NCBI GenBank assembly: GCA_963758025.1
Contig: CAVWUA010000003.1
Coordinates: forward strand, 62,001 to 126,000
DNA from: CAVWUA01 sp963758025
GTDB taxonomy: Bacteria; Planctomycetota; Planctomycetia; Isosphaerales; Isosphaeraceae
DNA length: 64,000 nucleotides
Reading direction: 5' to 3'
The translations under genes were made by a program, and so were the position numbers. This document shows, one piece after another, positions 48,008 through 61,341 of the stretch (position 1 is its first letter; each line of letters opens with the position of its first letter). The notes under the pieces are model-generated. The model worked only from the letters and a program-made list of their open reading frames with translations, was not told the origin of the DNA and did no database searches.

Positions 48008-50033
48008 ATGCGACGTCTCGCCGTTGTGACTTGCCTCTTGATCCTCGGAACGACCGCCAGGTCTCTTGCCGATGGCCCCGCCGACAACCGTCCGGACGCC
48101 GTGCGACGGATTCCGAAGCTCGGGATCGACGTTCCCGACGAGGATCGGGCGCGACTGGAAGAGGGGCTCGACAGGCTCCGCAACGCCATCGATGACCTGG
48201 CGGGACGGCGCGACCCGGCCATCGCCGCGCTCTTGCCGGACATCCAGATCTTCGAGCGAGCTGTCCACGACGCCCTGACCTACCGGGAATTCTTCGATCG
48301 CCGGGAGATTGACAAGGCCGTGTCGCTCCTCGACGAGGGCCTGGAGCGTGCCCGGCAACTGGCCGACGGCTCCGCCCCCTGGACGACCCGGACCGGCCCG
48401 GTGGTGCGCGGATATATCTCCAAGATCGACGGCTCGGTCCAGCCGTTCGGTGTGGTCGTTCCGGAGTCGTACCAGCCGGAGGGAAAGGCTCGTTACCGGC
48501 TCGACATCTGGTTCCACGGCCGTGGCGAGACGCTCAGCGAGGTGAATTTCCTCCACGAGCGTCGCACCCAGCCGGGTCTGTTCACGCCAGCCGACACGAT
48601 CGTCCTGCATCCGTATGGCCGATATTGCAACGCCTTCAAGTTCGCCGGTGAGGTGGACGTGTACGAGGCACTGGCGGCATCGCGGCGGCAATATCGGGTC
48701 GATGAGGACCGGATCGCCGTGCGAGGCTTCTCGATGGGAGGGGCGGCGTGCTGGCAGTTCGCCGTGCACGACGCCGGGCGCTGGTTCGCCGCGAACCCGG
48801 GCGCGGGCTTCGCCGAGACGGCCCGCTTCCTGCGGATCTTCCAGGATGAATCGGTCCAGCCGACCTGGTACGAGCGGAAGCTCTGGCACCTTTACGACTG
48901 CACCGACTACGCCATCAACCTGCGGCAATGCCCGACAGTGGCCTACAGCGGCGAGATCGACCGGCAAAAGCAGGCCGCCGACGTCATGGCCGAAGCGCTC
49001 CGGGCCGAGGGGATCGAGCTGCGGCACATCATCGGCCCGAACACCGCCCACCAGTACCATCCGGAAGCCAAGGAGACCGTCACGGCGATCCTGGATAGCA
49101 TCGCCGAGCAAGGCCGCGTTCTCTTGCCCCGGAAGGTGACGTTCGCCACCTACACGCTCAAGTACAACCGGATGAACTGGGTCACGATCGACAGCCTCGG
49201 CCAGCACTGGGAGCGTGCCACGGTCACGGCCGAGCATGACGGCGGCTCCCGCGTGACGGTCCAGACGGAGAACGTCAACGCCTTGACGCTGGAGATGCCC
49301 TCGGGGCGTTGTCCGCTCGACGTGACCCGGCCGGTAGTCGTGCGGATCGATGGCAGCGAGGTCGAGGCTCCCCGGCCGTACTCCGACCGCTCCTGGCGGT
49401 GTGCGCTCGTCCGGCAAGACGGCACGTGGACGGCTCGGTTCCCCTGATCCAAACACGCTTCAAAAGCGGCACGACCTTCAGGGGCCGATCGACGACGCCT
49501 TCATGGACTCGTTCGTGATCGTCCGTCCCACGGGGACCGCCGCGCACGAGGCGGTCGGCTCCTGGGCGGAGTCCGAGCGCGAGCGTGCGGTCGAACATTG
49601 GCGGCGTCACTTCCGGGGGGAGGCCCGGATCGTGGACGACGTGGCGGTTTCCGACGCCCAGATCGCCTCGGCCAACCTCGTTCTGTGGGGTACGCCCGAG
49701 AGCAACGCCGTTCTGGCCCGGATCGCTCCGCAACTGCCGATCCGCTGGGAAGGGGACACGATTCGCGTGGGGGACCAGACGTTCAACGCGGCGCATCATG
49801 CTTTGATCCTGATCTACCCGAACCCGCTGAACCCGTCGCGCTACGTCGTGCTGAACAGCGGGTTCACCTTCCGCGAATATGACTATCTGAATAACGCCCG
49901 GCAGGTGCCGAAACTGCCCGACTGGGCGATCATTGACGTGCGCACGCCGCCCGATTCTCGTCGTCCCGGCAAGGTTGTCGCCGCCGACTTCTTCGACGAG
50001 GGCTGGGAGCTGCGGCCCGCGCACGAGGAATGA
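48008..50033 (+). CDS. Secreted S9-type (prolyl oligopeptidase-like) hydrolase (one frameshift)
   Basis: About 675 residues after repair. A signal peptide (MRRLAVVTCLLILGTTARSL) is followed by a helical region, then an alpha/beta-hydrolase with YRLDIWFHGRGE, the elbow IAVRGFSMGGAACW and the His region GPNTAHQYHPEA. The first frame stops at 49447; an adjacent frame resumes near 49437 with HDLQGPIDDAFMDSFVIVRPTG and ends at 50033, as in long members of the family. Likely exported, cleaving peptides or esters in the periplasm or outside. Confidence 0.85.
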
Positions 50034-50096
50034 GGCTCGGCGTCCTGTCCTGGTCAGTCGAAATCATTTTGTGTCTGTTGACGGAGACCCCCAGCC

Positions 50097-50981
50097 GTGT
50101 GCGAACTGATGGCGATGTCGTTCGAGTCGCCGGTTTCGGCCGACTTCTCGATCCGCGAGTTCGCTCTCCGTGGCGAGGAGAACGCCGACGGCTGGGGCCT
50201 GGCCTGGTATCCCGACCGTTCCCTGGCGATGGTCAAGGAGCCGGTCAAGTGGGGCGAGAGCCGCTATGCCCGCTTCCTCCAGACGTACCACGAGGAACTG
50301 CACAGCCGCATTCACATCGCGCACGTCCGCCACAAGACGGTGGGTGGTGTCACGACCCACGCCGATACCCACCCGTTCGCCCGCGAGTACGGTGCGAGGG
50401 ATTACTGTTTCGCCCACAACGGCACGCTCGAAGGCCCCCTCTGGGACCTTCCCCTGAGCCACTACCGGCCGATCGGTACGACCGATTCCGAGTACGCGTT
50501 CTGCCATCTCCTACACGACATCGTGCAACGAGAGAGCCACCTCGACACCGAGGACGACTGGCACTGGCTCCATGAGAAACTCTCGTGGCTCAACGGTATG
50601 GGGAAGATCAACTGCCTGCTCTCCGACGGTACCCGGCTTTTCTGCTATCACGACGTCCATGCCTGGAAAGGCTTGAATTTCCGCAAGATCCGCATCAAGG
50701 ACAACCACCTGCGCCATCTCGGTGACGAGACGATGCAGATCGAGGTCGAGACGGAGTCGATCAACCACGGCTTCGTCGTCGCCACCCAGCCCTTGAGCCC
50801 CCACGGCTGGCACAGCTTCCGGACGGGAGAGCTGATCGTGCTCGAAGGCGGCTCGATCCGATACTCCAGCGCCCGGCATCATGGTGCTCCCGAGTTCTCC
50901 CCGGGTCGGAAGCTTTCGTCCCCTCCGCCCCTCTCGGAAACGACGGAAGCCACCGGCGAGAAACGCGCCGGTGGCTCCTGA
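50097..50981 (+). CDS. Class II glutamine amidotransferase, YafJ-like
   Basis: A 294-residue protein. It starts GTG TGC GAA, giving Cys2 as the Ntn nucleophile (MCELMAMSFESP). Further hallmarks: EENADGWGLAWYPD, IAHVRHKTVGGVTTHADTHPF and CFAHNGTLEG. It should hydrolyse Gln and pass ammonia, but no partner domain or synthetase gene is adjacent; the acceptor is unknown for this family. It ends 40 bases before the convergent DUF1552 gene. Confidence 0.92.
   Translation: MCELMAMSFESPVSADFSIREFALRGEENADGWGLAWYPDRSLAMVKEPVKWGESRYARFLQTYHEELHSRIHIAHVRHKTVGGVTTHADTHPFAREYGARDYCFAHNGTLEGPLWDLPLSHYRPIGTTDSEYAFCHLLHDIVQRESHLDTEDDWHWLHEKLSWLNGMGKINCLLSDGTRLFCYHDVHAWKGLNFRKIRIKDNHLRHLGDETMQIEVETESINHGFVVATQPLSPHGWHSFRTGELIVLEGGSIRYSSARHHGAPEFSPGRKLSSPPPLSETTEATGEKRAGGS
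50949..50975. terminator. Hairpin at the end of the amidotransferase gene
   Basis: Perfect 10-bp arms 50949-50958 and 50966-50975 (GCCACCGGCG with CGCCGGTGGC), loop AGAAACG, followed by TCCTGATTGTTTC. It overlaps the last codons of the amidotransferase gene and precedes the convergent DUF1552 gene end. Confidence 0.6.
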
Positions 50982-51021
50982 TTGTTTCGTAACGAAAGAG
51001 GGATCTCTTTGTCGGTCCCGA

Positions 51022-52377
51022 TCACTCGGGACCCAGCCCCTTCAGGCGGCTCGTGCTGTCGCCCAGCGAGGGAATCGACGCGCCCATGCGGTCGAGCATC
51101 GACAGGTAGAGATTGTTCAGCGGGGTGTCCTCGGAATACTGGATATGCTGCCCCGGCTCCAGCGTTCCGGCCCCCCGACCCGCCAGCACGAGTGGCAGAT
51201 TGTTATGGTTGTGGCGGTTGCCGTCGCCGATCCCGCTGCCATAGAGGAGCATTGTGTTGTCGAGCACGTTGCCGTCCCCTTCGGGCATCGACTTCAGCTT
51301 CTCGATCAGGTAGGCCAGCACCGTCACGTGGAAGCGGTTGATCGAGCGGATCTTCTCGTGCTTCTTCGGGTCGCCGCCGTGGTGTGACAGCTCGTGGTGC
51401 CCCTCGGAGATCTTCAGGTTCCCATAGCTGCGGTTCGACCCCTCGTTGGCGAGGACGAAGGTCGAGATGCGCGTCAGGTCCCCCTGGAAAGCCAGGGCGA
51501 GCATGTCGCACATCAGCTTGGCGTGCTCCTCGTACTCGCGGGGAATCCCCTCGGGCCGCTCGACGCCGTCGGGCAGGTCCGCGCTTCCCTCTCCGGTGCG
51601 GGCCACGCGCGTTTCCAGCTCGCGGACGGAGGTGAGATATTCATCCACCTTGCGGCGGTCGTTGGACCCCAGACGCTTCTGGAGCGAGTTGGCATCGTCG
51701 ATCACGAAGTCGAGGATGCTCTTGCGGTACTCTTTTCGCAACCCCTGGCTCAGGCCCGTCTCGTCGGGCAGGCTGTTGGAGAACAGCCGCTCGAAGACGA
51801 GCCGGGGGTTGATCTCCTTGGGCACGGGCGTGTTGGGGGTCCGCCAGGCGATGTTCGACGAGTAGGCGCAGCTATAGCCGGAGTCGCAGTTGCCCGACTG
51901 CCGGCCCGCCTCCAGGCCCAGCTCCAGCGACGGGAACCGCGTGACCTTGCCCACCTTGTCGGCGGCCACCTGATCGACCGAGACCCCCACGCGGATATTC
52001 GCCCCGTCGGTCTTGACCGGATGGACGCCGGTCAGGAAGCAGGAGAGCGAACGTGCGTGGTCGCCGCCGCCGTCGCCGAGTGCGTAGGCATTATGCTGGG
52101 CCAGGCCGCTGAGCACCGAGAAGTCATTCTTGAACGGCGCGAGCGGTTCCAGAATCCATGGCAGCTCGTAACTGGTGCCGGTATCCTTGGGCGTCCAGTC
52201 CGGCATGTGGGCACCGTTCGGAACGTACAGGAAGGCCATGCGGAGCGGCCCATTGGCCCCGCCTCGGGCCGCCTCGGCGACCGAGACGAGCGGGGCCATC
52301 GCTTCCAGCCAGGGCAGCGCCAGGGCCGTGCCTAGACCTCGCAGAACGGTACGTCGAGAAATATGGGTCGTCTTCAT
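51022..52377 (-). CDS. DUF1552 domain protein (Tat-exported)
   Basis: A 451-residue protein. MKTTHISRRTVLRGLGTALALPW is a twin-arginine export signal. The domain has RMAFLYVPNGAHMPDWTPKDTG, FSVLSGLAQHNAYALGDGGGDHARSL, SNRSYGNLKISEGHHELSHHGGDPKKHEK and NVLDNTMLLYGSGIGDGNRHNHNNLP. DUF1552 proteins are characteristic of Planctomycetes and related marine/soil groups; function unknown. The gene starts two bases after the DUF1592 gene stop, so the two are one operon. Confidence 0.93.
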   Translation of the reverse strand: MKTTHISRRTVLRGLGTALALPWLEAMAPLVSVAEAARGGANGPLRMAFLYVPNGAHMPDWTPKDTGTSYELPWILEPLAPFKNDFSVLSGLAQHNAYALGDGGGDHARSLSCFLTGVHPVKTDGANIRVGVSVDQVAADKVGKVTRFPSLELGLEAGRQSGNCDSGYSCAYSSNIAWRTPNTPVPKEINPRLVFERLFSNSLPDETGLSQGLRKEYRKSILDFVIDDANSLQKRLGSNDRRKVDEYLTSVRELETRVARTGEGSADLPDGVERPEGIPREYEEHAKLMCDMLALAFQGDLTRISTFVLANEGSNRSYGNLKISEGHHELSHHGGDPKKHEKIRSINRFHVTVLAYLIEKLKSMPEGDGNVLDNTMLLYGSGIGDGNRHNHNNLPLVLAGRGAGTLEPGQHIQYSEDTPLNNLYLSMLDRMGASIPSLGDSTSRLKGLGPE

Positions 52378-52379
52378 GA

Positions 52380-54722
<2,343 letters not shown>

Positions 54723-55202
54723 GAACGCCACTCCTGAGACACCACGGCGGCCATCAATCGTGCGCCGCCAATTCTCCAACAATTGTACGAAGACTTCCAG
54801 CCCGACCAGACTCGTACCACTCAATTTTGCACGATCGTACTGGTATACCAGTGGCGTGTCAAATATCAGAAATCACTTCGTGACCGGGTCTATTCCATCG
54901 TTACTGAGAAAATCCGCAGCCGGTAATCAAGGTAGGGACTCCTTCAGGGGGAGTCTTTTGGGTATGGCACAGTGCAAAAGGGGGGGCTCAGAACCGAAAT
55001 CCGCACAGGATTTATCGCAAATTCGAGTCCATGACGCTACTAACTTAGAGCGTCAAGCGACATGCCTTTGTTCGATGACGGCCAAGATGGCAGTCGGACC
55101 GGCGATCCGTTTCAGTCACAACCTCTTTTGCTATTTGCAATTATAATAGATTCCCTCGCGGGATGCGAAGCAATCCGATCCGAACGAAGGAATAGGACCG
55201 TG
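54723..55202. other. Intergenic region with palindrome upstream of the DUF1592 operon
   Basis: Between the DUF1592 operon (-) and the end of the APC gene (-). Contains a perfect 14-bp palindrome ACTGGTATACCAGT at 54839-54852 and three nearby GTACGA/TCGTAC motifs (54785-54790, 54813-54818, 54835-54840), about 60-130 bases upstream of the DUF1592 start: a possible operator. A weak hairpin with a T-run lies at 54937-54959 on the plus strand. No coding frame supported. Confidence 0.5.
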
Positions 55203-56595
55203 TCAGACGTCGCGATCGGGATTCGTCAGAAAGCCCGCCTTGCGCACAGCGAGGTAATAGACCGGGATGCCGAGGGCGATGCTCAGCACGGAGAAACCCC
55301 CGACCAGGGGTTGGCGGTCGAGCACGGCCAGGGTCAACAGCAGGGTCACCGCAAGGTAGATGGCCGGGACGACAGGATAGCCAGGAGTTCGGAATGGGCG
55401 GTGGAGGTCGGGCCTCTTCCAGCGGAGGACGTACACGGCGCTGACGGTGAGCATCGAGAACAGCGCCAGGCCCACGCTCGAATAGACGAGGATCTGTTCA
55501 AAAGAGCCGGTCCACAAGAGCACCAGGGACCAGCCGATCTGCAAGGCGGTGGCGACCCGGGGCGTGCCGGTCCGCTCGGAGAGCCGCCCGGCGATCGCGG
55601 GGAACTGCCCCGCCTGGGCCATGGCGAAGGCCACGCGCGGGCCGGTCAGGACGAACGCGCTAAGCGATGCCAGGAGCGTGAAGCCTATCGCCACCGAAAG
55701 CGGGTCGGCCACGCGCGGGCCGAACAGTTGCTCGGCGGAAAGCTGGGCGATCGGGGCGACATCGTCGATCGCGCGGACCTGCTCGGCCGTCAATGCGAGG
55801 GCATAAAATCCGTTCAGGGCGAGATACAGCACGAGCACGAAGGCCGTGCCGGACAGAATCGCGATCGGCAGCTTCCGCTGGGGCTGCTCGATTTCTCCGG
55901 CCAGATACGAGGCACCGTTCCAGCCGGTGAACGCGTACGAGATATACACGAGCGAGAAGATCATCGACTCGACCAGTTCACGGTCGAAGACCGACGCGGG
56001 GGGGATGTCGTTGCAGGTGGGACCAGTTTCCCCATCCGGCCGCGAGACCGACAACGGCCAGCAGGCTGAGAATGCCGAGCTTGATCAGGGTCATGCTTCC
56101 CTGGGCACGGACCGAGTGCTGACGGCCCGTGTTGTGGATCACCCCCAGGGCGATAATCATGACCGTGGCGAGAGCCTGCTGCGCAACCCGCGCCGGGGTT
56201 CCGTCCAGAGACAATGGGGCGAGCAGGTATTTCGCCGCGGCGAAGCCCGACGCGGCGATCGGCCCACCGAAGCCGATCAGAAAGGACACCCAGCCCGTGA
56301 GGAAGGCGGCGAGGGGGCCATAGGCCTCATAGAGATAGATATAATCGCCGCCCGTCTTCGGCAGGGCCGCCGAGAGTTCCGCCAGCGTCAAGGCCCCGCA
56401 GAGGGCGACGACTCCACCGACGACCCAGAGCCAGAGCATCAATCCATTGCTGCCGACCGCCTGGACGGTGTAGCCCGAGGTCGTCAGCACGCCGGTGCCG
56501 ATCATGCTGGCGATGACGACGAACGTCGCCGTCGCCAGTCCGAAGCCGCGTTGTCGGTTGTCAGGTTTCGGTTCGGAGTCCGGTTCCAGGACCAT
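55203..56595 (-). CDS. APC-superfamily amino acid permease (one frameshift)
   Basis: About 460 residues, 12 transmembrane helices. The N-terminal part has FGLATATFVVIASMIGTGVLTTSG, the APC motif ASMIGTGVL, and KTGGDYIYLYEAYGPLAAFLTG. The frame breaks near 56010 between TM6 and TM7 and continues as DIPPASVFDRELVESMIFSL in the other frame. Presumably moves amino acids or amines; polar residues cannot assign the substrate. Its start lies 35 bases inside the end of the upstream methyltransferase gene, so they are co-transcribed. Confidence 0.87.
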
Positions 56596-57322
56596 CGCTC
56601 AGGAGTCCTTCCCGGGCTTGTCTCACCTTGCGGAATTGCTGGAAAAAGTTCTCCTTGAGCTTCGGCGGGTTCTCCGTGTCGATCGGCTGAAATCCGGCGT
56701 CCTGGATTTCCTTGATGAAGACGTCCTTGCTCGCGCGGATATGGTTCTTGACGAACTCGCTGCTGACCCCTTCGCGGCGGTCGAACTCGACGATCACGAT
56801 CCGTCCGCCTGGTTTCAGGGCGCGGTGGATCGACGCCAGAACCTGGTCGGGGTGCTCGACGTGGTGATAGACGTCGGAGAAGAAGGCGACGTCGATGGAG
56901 TTCGGGGGCAGGTTCGTGGTCGTCTGGGTGCCGCGGATCGTCTTGACCTGGGTCAGGCCCCGCTCCTTGGCCTGCTTGGCGATGTGATCGAGGAACTCCT
57001 TGGAGATGTCCACGGCATAAACGGTACCTTCAGACCCGACCTGCTCGGCGAAGAGGCGGGTGAACAGGCCAGTTCCCGCGCCGATGTCGGCCACCGCCAT
57101 GCCGGGTTTGAGGCTGATGGCCCGGACAATTGCCTCGCGTTGCGCGTACACCTCGCGCGACTCGGACTCGAAGCGCTCGATGTACTTCTGAACGTCCACG
57201 TCCTTCTCGAACGCTTTGTTGATATCCGCGGGCGGGGCGGTTTGCTGCGCGAACGACGGGGCATTCACCGCGAGGAAGGTGGCGGCGAGGGCGAGACTGA
57301 ATCGCAGGCTGTGTCGCGTCAT
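56561..57322 (-). CDS. Class I SAM-dependent methyltransferase with an export signal
   Basis: A 253-residue protein. The N-terminus MTRHSLRFSLALAATFLAVN then APSFAQQ is a clear Sec signal peptide. After it, the Rossmann methyltransferase follows: motif I VADIGAGTGLFTRLF, acidic end of beta2 VYAVDISKEF, FFSDVYHHVEHPD and LKPGGRIVIVEFDR. Methyltransferases need SAM, which is cytoplasmic, so an exported version is unusual; it may be membrane-anchored or the signal may be uncleaved. Its start overlaps the stop of the hybrid kinase (ATGA) and its end overlaps the APC permease gene. Substrate unknown. Confidence 0.85.
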   Translation of the reverse strand: MTRHSLRFSLALAATFLAVNAPSFAQQTAPPADINKAFEKDVDVQKYIERFESESREVYAQREAIVRAISLKPGMAVADIGAGTGLFTRLFAEQVGSEGTVYAVDISKEFLDHIAKQAKERGLTQVKTIRGTQTTTNLPPNSIDVAFFSDVYHHVEHPDQVLASIHRALKPGGRIVIVEFDRREGVSSEFVKNHIRASKDVFIKEIQDAGFQPIDTENPPKLKENFFQQFRKVRQAREGLLSDGPGTGLRTET

Positions 57323-60300
57323 GGTGTGTCTCCTGTCGGTTGGGCCACCTGTGCCGAGACGTCGCGGATGGTTTCCTCAAGCTTCCGGAAATCGATCGGC
57401 TTGATCAGATGGGCATCATACCCGACGGCCCGGCTACGTTGCACGTCCCCGTCCATGCCGAAGCCGCTGAGGGCGATTCCTTTGATGGGGTTCCTGGCCC
57501 GGATGCGCCGCATGAGGTCCAGTCCGCTGCCGTCGGGCAGGCCGATGTCGCTGACGAGCAGGTCGAACTTCTCTCGTTCCAGAGCCTCCATTGCCTGGCT
57601 GATGCAACTGGCGGTCCGCACGTGATAGCCTCGCCGGGTCAGCAGGCGTGAGAGTGCCCGGAGCGTATCGACGTTATCCTCGACCAGGAGGATGTGTAAC
57701 GACGAGGGGATCGGCGCGTCGTGCGGTGGCTGGGTGGATGGGTGGGAGGACGGCTCGGGCCGGGCGACGGTCTCCAGCTCCACCCGGAACGTCGCGCCGC
57801 GGTCCTTCCCTTCGCTGCTGGCGGACAGTAGGCCCCCGTGGGCTTCGACGAGCGACTTGGTGATCGCCAGGCCCAGCCCCAGGCCCCCGAACTGGCGGGT
57901 GGAGAGGTTTCCGCCTTGCTCGAAGGCTTTGAAGATCAGGGGCAGGAATTCGGGATCGATGCCGATGCCACTATCGATGACCTCGACGATCAACCGACTG
58001 TCCCGTCTGTCCGAACCGGCCGAGCCCTCATTGCGCGAACGAATCGTGAGGCGGCCGTGCGGGGGCGTGAATTTCACGGCGTTCTTGATCAGGTTCCAGA
58101 AGACCTGCTGGAGCCGTGCGGGGTCCGCCTCAACGTGGTGCGCGGGGGCGTCCAGCTCGACCGTCAGTTCCAGTCCGCCGGTGGCGATCTCGTCCCGGCA
58201 GATTTCCAGGGCCTGGCGAATCAGACCGTGGGCATTGACGGTCTCGCGGTTTAACCGGAGCTTTCCCTGGGTGATCCGGGTGACATCCAGCAGGTCGTCG
58301 ATCAACCGGGCCTCCAGCGCGACGTTGCGCCGCGTGACCTCGAGGGTCGGCAGGAGCGACGCCGGGGTCTCGGGGTCTTCGAGCAGGGCCGTCACGCTCA
58401 CCAGTACGGGGGTCAAGGGGGTCCGCAATTCGTGGCTCAGGGCGGCGAGGAAGTCGTCCTTGGACCGGTTGGCGGCCTCGGCCGACTCCTTCGACTCACG
58501 AAGAACCTGCTCCACGCGCTTCTGCTCGGAGATGTCGGTCACGACCACGCCGACGCCCAGCACCTCCCCCTCGCCGATGCGGACCGGGTAGTAATCGACC
58601 AGCCAGTGTCGCTCGACGCCTGGTGCCGCGGTGGTCTGGCCGGAGATTTCCAGGTTCGTGATCGGTTCGCCGGTTTCGAGCACCTTCTGATACAACGGCA
58701 CGATCCTTGGCGCCAGATCGGGGACGATCTCGTGATGGGTCCGGCCGATTGCGTCCTCGGGAGAAATCCCATCGATCGCCGCGAGCGCGTCGTTGATCCG
58801 CACGTAGCGGAGGTCGCGATCCATGAAGGCCAGGCCCACCGGCGCGGTCGTCATCAGAGTGTCGAGCAAGGCCAGGGATTCCTCCGCGTGACGGGCGGCG
58901 CTGCGGGCTTCGCCGTAGAGCCGGGCGTTATCGACGGCCAGAGCGGCGCGGCGAGCCAGGCTATCGGCCAGCGACAGGTCGGATTCGCTGTAGCGTCGGC
59001 CCGACTCGCCCATCATCAGCGTGAGTACCCCCATGATCCGGCCCCACGATTCCAGCGGGACGGACATCAACGACCGCAGTCCCAGTGCACGCAAGGCCGC
59101 CCGGTGCTCCTCGTCCGGAATCGAGGCAGCGAGCACCGCGTCGTCAATCTCGGGGGTCAGCTTCGGCCGACCTGTACGCACCACCTCCGCCGGACCGTGG
59201 GAAGCGTTCGGATCTGGCGGAAATCGCCGGGTCAGCTCCCAGCCCTGCTCAATTCTCAACGGGTCGTTATGCGCGATCGCCAGTCGTCGCAAGGAACCGT
59301 CCGGCTGAACCATGTCGACGACACACCAGTCGGCGATCCTCGGAACCGCGAGTTGCGCGACACTCGACAGGGTCGCCTCATAGTCGAGCGACGACGAGAG
59401 CAAGGTTCCCGCCTCCGCGAGGAACCGGAGTCCCATTTCGGCACGCTTGCGTTCCGTGATTTCATGGGCCAGGCCGATGATGCCGAGGGGCCGCCCCTGG
59501 GCGTCGGTAAATTGCCGGACGCGGGCGTCAATCCAGATGGGAGTGCCGTCTTTTCGGTAGTCTTGCCACTCACCAATGAATTCCCCCTGCGTGCGAATCG
59601 CGAGAAAGGCCGCGCGCATTTCCTCGCGGGCGAATTCCGGAACCCGGTCGAAGAGGGATCGTCCCACCATCTCCGACGCCTCGAAGCCGTACAGGCGGGT
59701 GGCTCCCTCGTTCCAGTCGGTGACGATGCCGTCGAGCGTGGTCACGATGATCGAGTCGCGGACGTTGGCCAGGAGCAGCGCATCACGCGCCATCGCTGAC
59801 TCGGCCAGCTTGCGGTCGGTGATATCCAGTACCGTGCCCAGGAACCGGATGGCCCGTCGATTCGGCCCGACCTTTTCAAAGGCGGCGCAGTCCGCGGGAG
59901 TTCACCCAGCGTGTCGTACCGTCGTGCCGGAGGATGCGAAACTCAGTGTCAAACTCACCGCGACTCTGCGGGGCGGTGGCCTGCCGCACCTCGTCCTGGA
60001 CCCGCTCGCGGTCCTCGTCATGCACTTGCTCCAGGAACCGCTCGTAGGTGATCTCCGCATCGGGCGTCAGGCCGAAGATCGCCTTGCAGTGGTCGGACCA
60101 GTGCAACCGGTCGGACTCGAGATCGTAGTCCCACGTCCCGAGTTCGGCCGCCTCGGTCGCCAGCCGAAGATGGCTGGCACTCTCGGTCAAGGCCCGCGAT
60201 CCCGCCTCCACGCGAAGCCTCGTCAAGCGGAGGCTGGAGGCCAGGACGCTGACGAGAATCGCCTCCAGCATGAAGAGAATCAGTTGCAACCATTCCGGGG

Positions 60301-60571
60301 TGGCTCGAAGCGACCACGACCAGGCCGGTTCCAGGAACACATACGAACACGTCAGCACCGCCAGCGCGGTCGCCAGGAGCCCCGCCCGGAACCCTCCGAA
60401 CCACGACGCTAGCGCCACCGCGAAAAACAGGACCAGATAGGCGCCGCTGATTCCCAGAGCCGGATCGAGCCAGTGGTCCAGCCCAACGGCCAGCGCGATG
60501 GCCATCAAGACGATCGGCAGACCAACCCACTGCCGTCGCGTTCGCTTCGGATTTCGGTATTGAATCAACAT
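57319..60571 (-). CDS. Hybrid histidine kinase: DUF4118-PAS-PAS-GAF-PAS-HisKA-HATPase-REC (one frameshift)
   Basis: About 1080 residues. The N-terminus has three to four transmembrane helices of the KdpD-like DUF4118 type (VGLPIVLMAIALAVGLDHWL, GISGAYLVLFFAVALASWFG). Then PAS (ATEAAELGTWDYDLESDRLHW), PAS (IVTTLDGIVTDWNEGATRLYG), GAF (SSSLDYEATLSSVAQLAVPR), PAS, HisKA with H-box AALSHELRTPLTPV, HATPase and a C-terminal receiver with phosphoacceptor Asp in LLVSDIGLPDG. An extra C near 59882 breaks the frame after the first PAS. The start ATG 60571 is the most likely; the frame is open to 60655. First gene of an operon with the methyltransferase and the APC permease. Confidence 0.9.
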
Positions 60572-60861
60572 GAGAGGCCTTGAGCATCGCGGGAAGGGGT
60601 TCGCGTCCAGGCGATGTCCAAAATTCTTTACAAATATATAGAGAGTATCGACCAATTGACCCCGAGGAACAATCCCTCTCTCTCCAATGGCGAAGCCCCT
60701 CGTCTCCCTGAGAATTGGAGCATCAGAAGTAACCCGCCAACTCGATTCATGGCGACCAAATGCACAGTTTGGCGAAGGAGAAACCTCTGGTCGGCGGGAA
60801 GAAATCGTCGTATAACAGAAAGCTTAGCAGGCTAACGGTTTTTGATTTCGGGGTTGGGATC

Positions 60862-61341
60862 GTGCTCCAGTACGACTTCGAACAGAGTCTCAGTTACTGG
60901 GTTGTGACCACGGCGCATGCGATGGAGCGGGCGTTGAACGAGGAGCTTGCGCCGCACGGGATCACGTATCGGCAGTGGCAGGTCCTGGGGTGGCTGGCCC
61001 TGGAGGGGGAACTCTCACAGGCGGAACTGGCCGAGCGGATGCGGATCGAAGCACCCACCCTAGCCGGCATCGTCGATCGCATGGAGCGCGACGGCTGGCT
61101 CGTGCGGCACGGGTGCCCCTCGGACCGCCGCAAGAAACTCCTCCGGTCCAGCGAGCGGGTCGAACCGATCTGGGCCACCATCACCGAGGCGGCGCGTCGG
61201 GTCCGCGCCCGAGCCAGTCGCGGATTTAATCCGGATCAGATTGAACACATCATGAAATCCCTGGCCGCCGTGCAGGAGAACCTCCGCTCGACGGCCCGTC
61301 CTCCTGAGGATGAGCGATCATGTTCCAAAGCCATCAAATAA
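60862..61341 (+). CDS. MarR-family transcriptional regulator
   Basis: About 160 residues. I place the start at GTG 60862, giving (M/V)LQYDFEQSLSYWVVTTAHAMERAL, the conserved opening of this subfamily. The winged helix has WQVLGWLALEGELSQAELAERM, IEAPTLAGIVDRMERDGW and the wing GCPSDRRKKLL. It overlaps the efflux adaptor gene by 22 bases and likely represses the operon in response to a small lipophilic compound. The preceding 290 bases (60572-60861) hold no gene. Confidence 0.9.
   Translation: MLQYDFEQSLSYWVVTTAHAMERALNEELAPHGITYRQWQVLGWLALEGELSQAELAERMRIEAPTLAGIVDRMERDGWLVRHGCPSDRRKKLLRSSERVEPIWATITEAARRVRARASRGFNPDQIEHIMKSLAAVQENLRSTARPPEDERSCSKAIK

Noticed and set aside
54937..54959. A short hairpin followed by TTTT on the plus strand
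   Set aside because: The stem is only six bases and no plus-strand gene ends nearby, so I do not call it a terminator.
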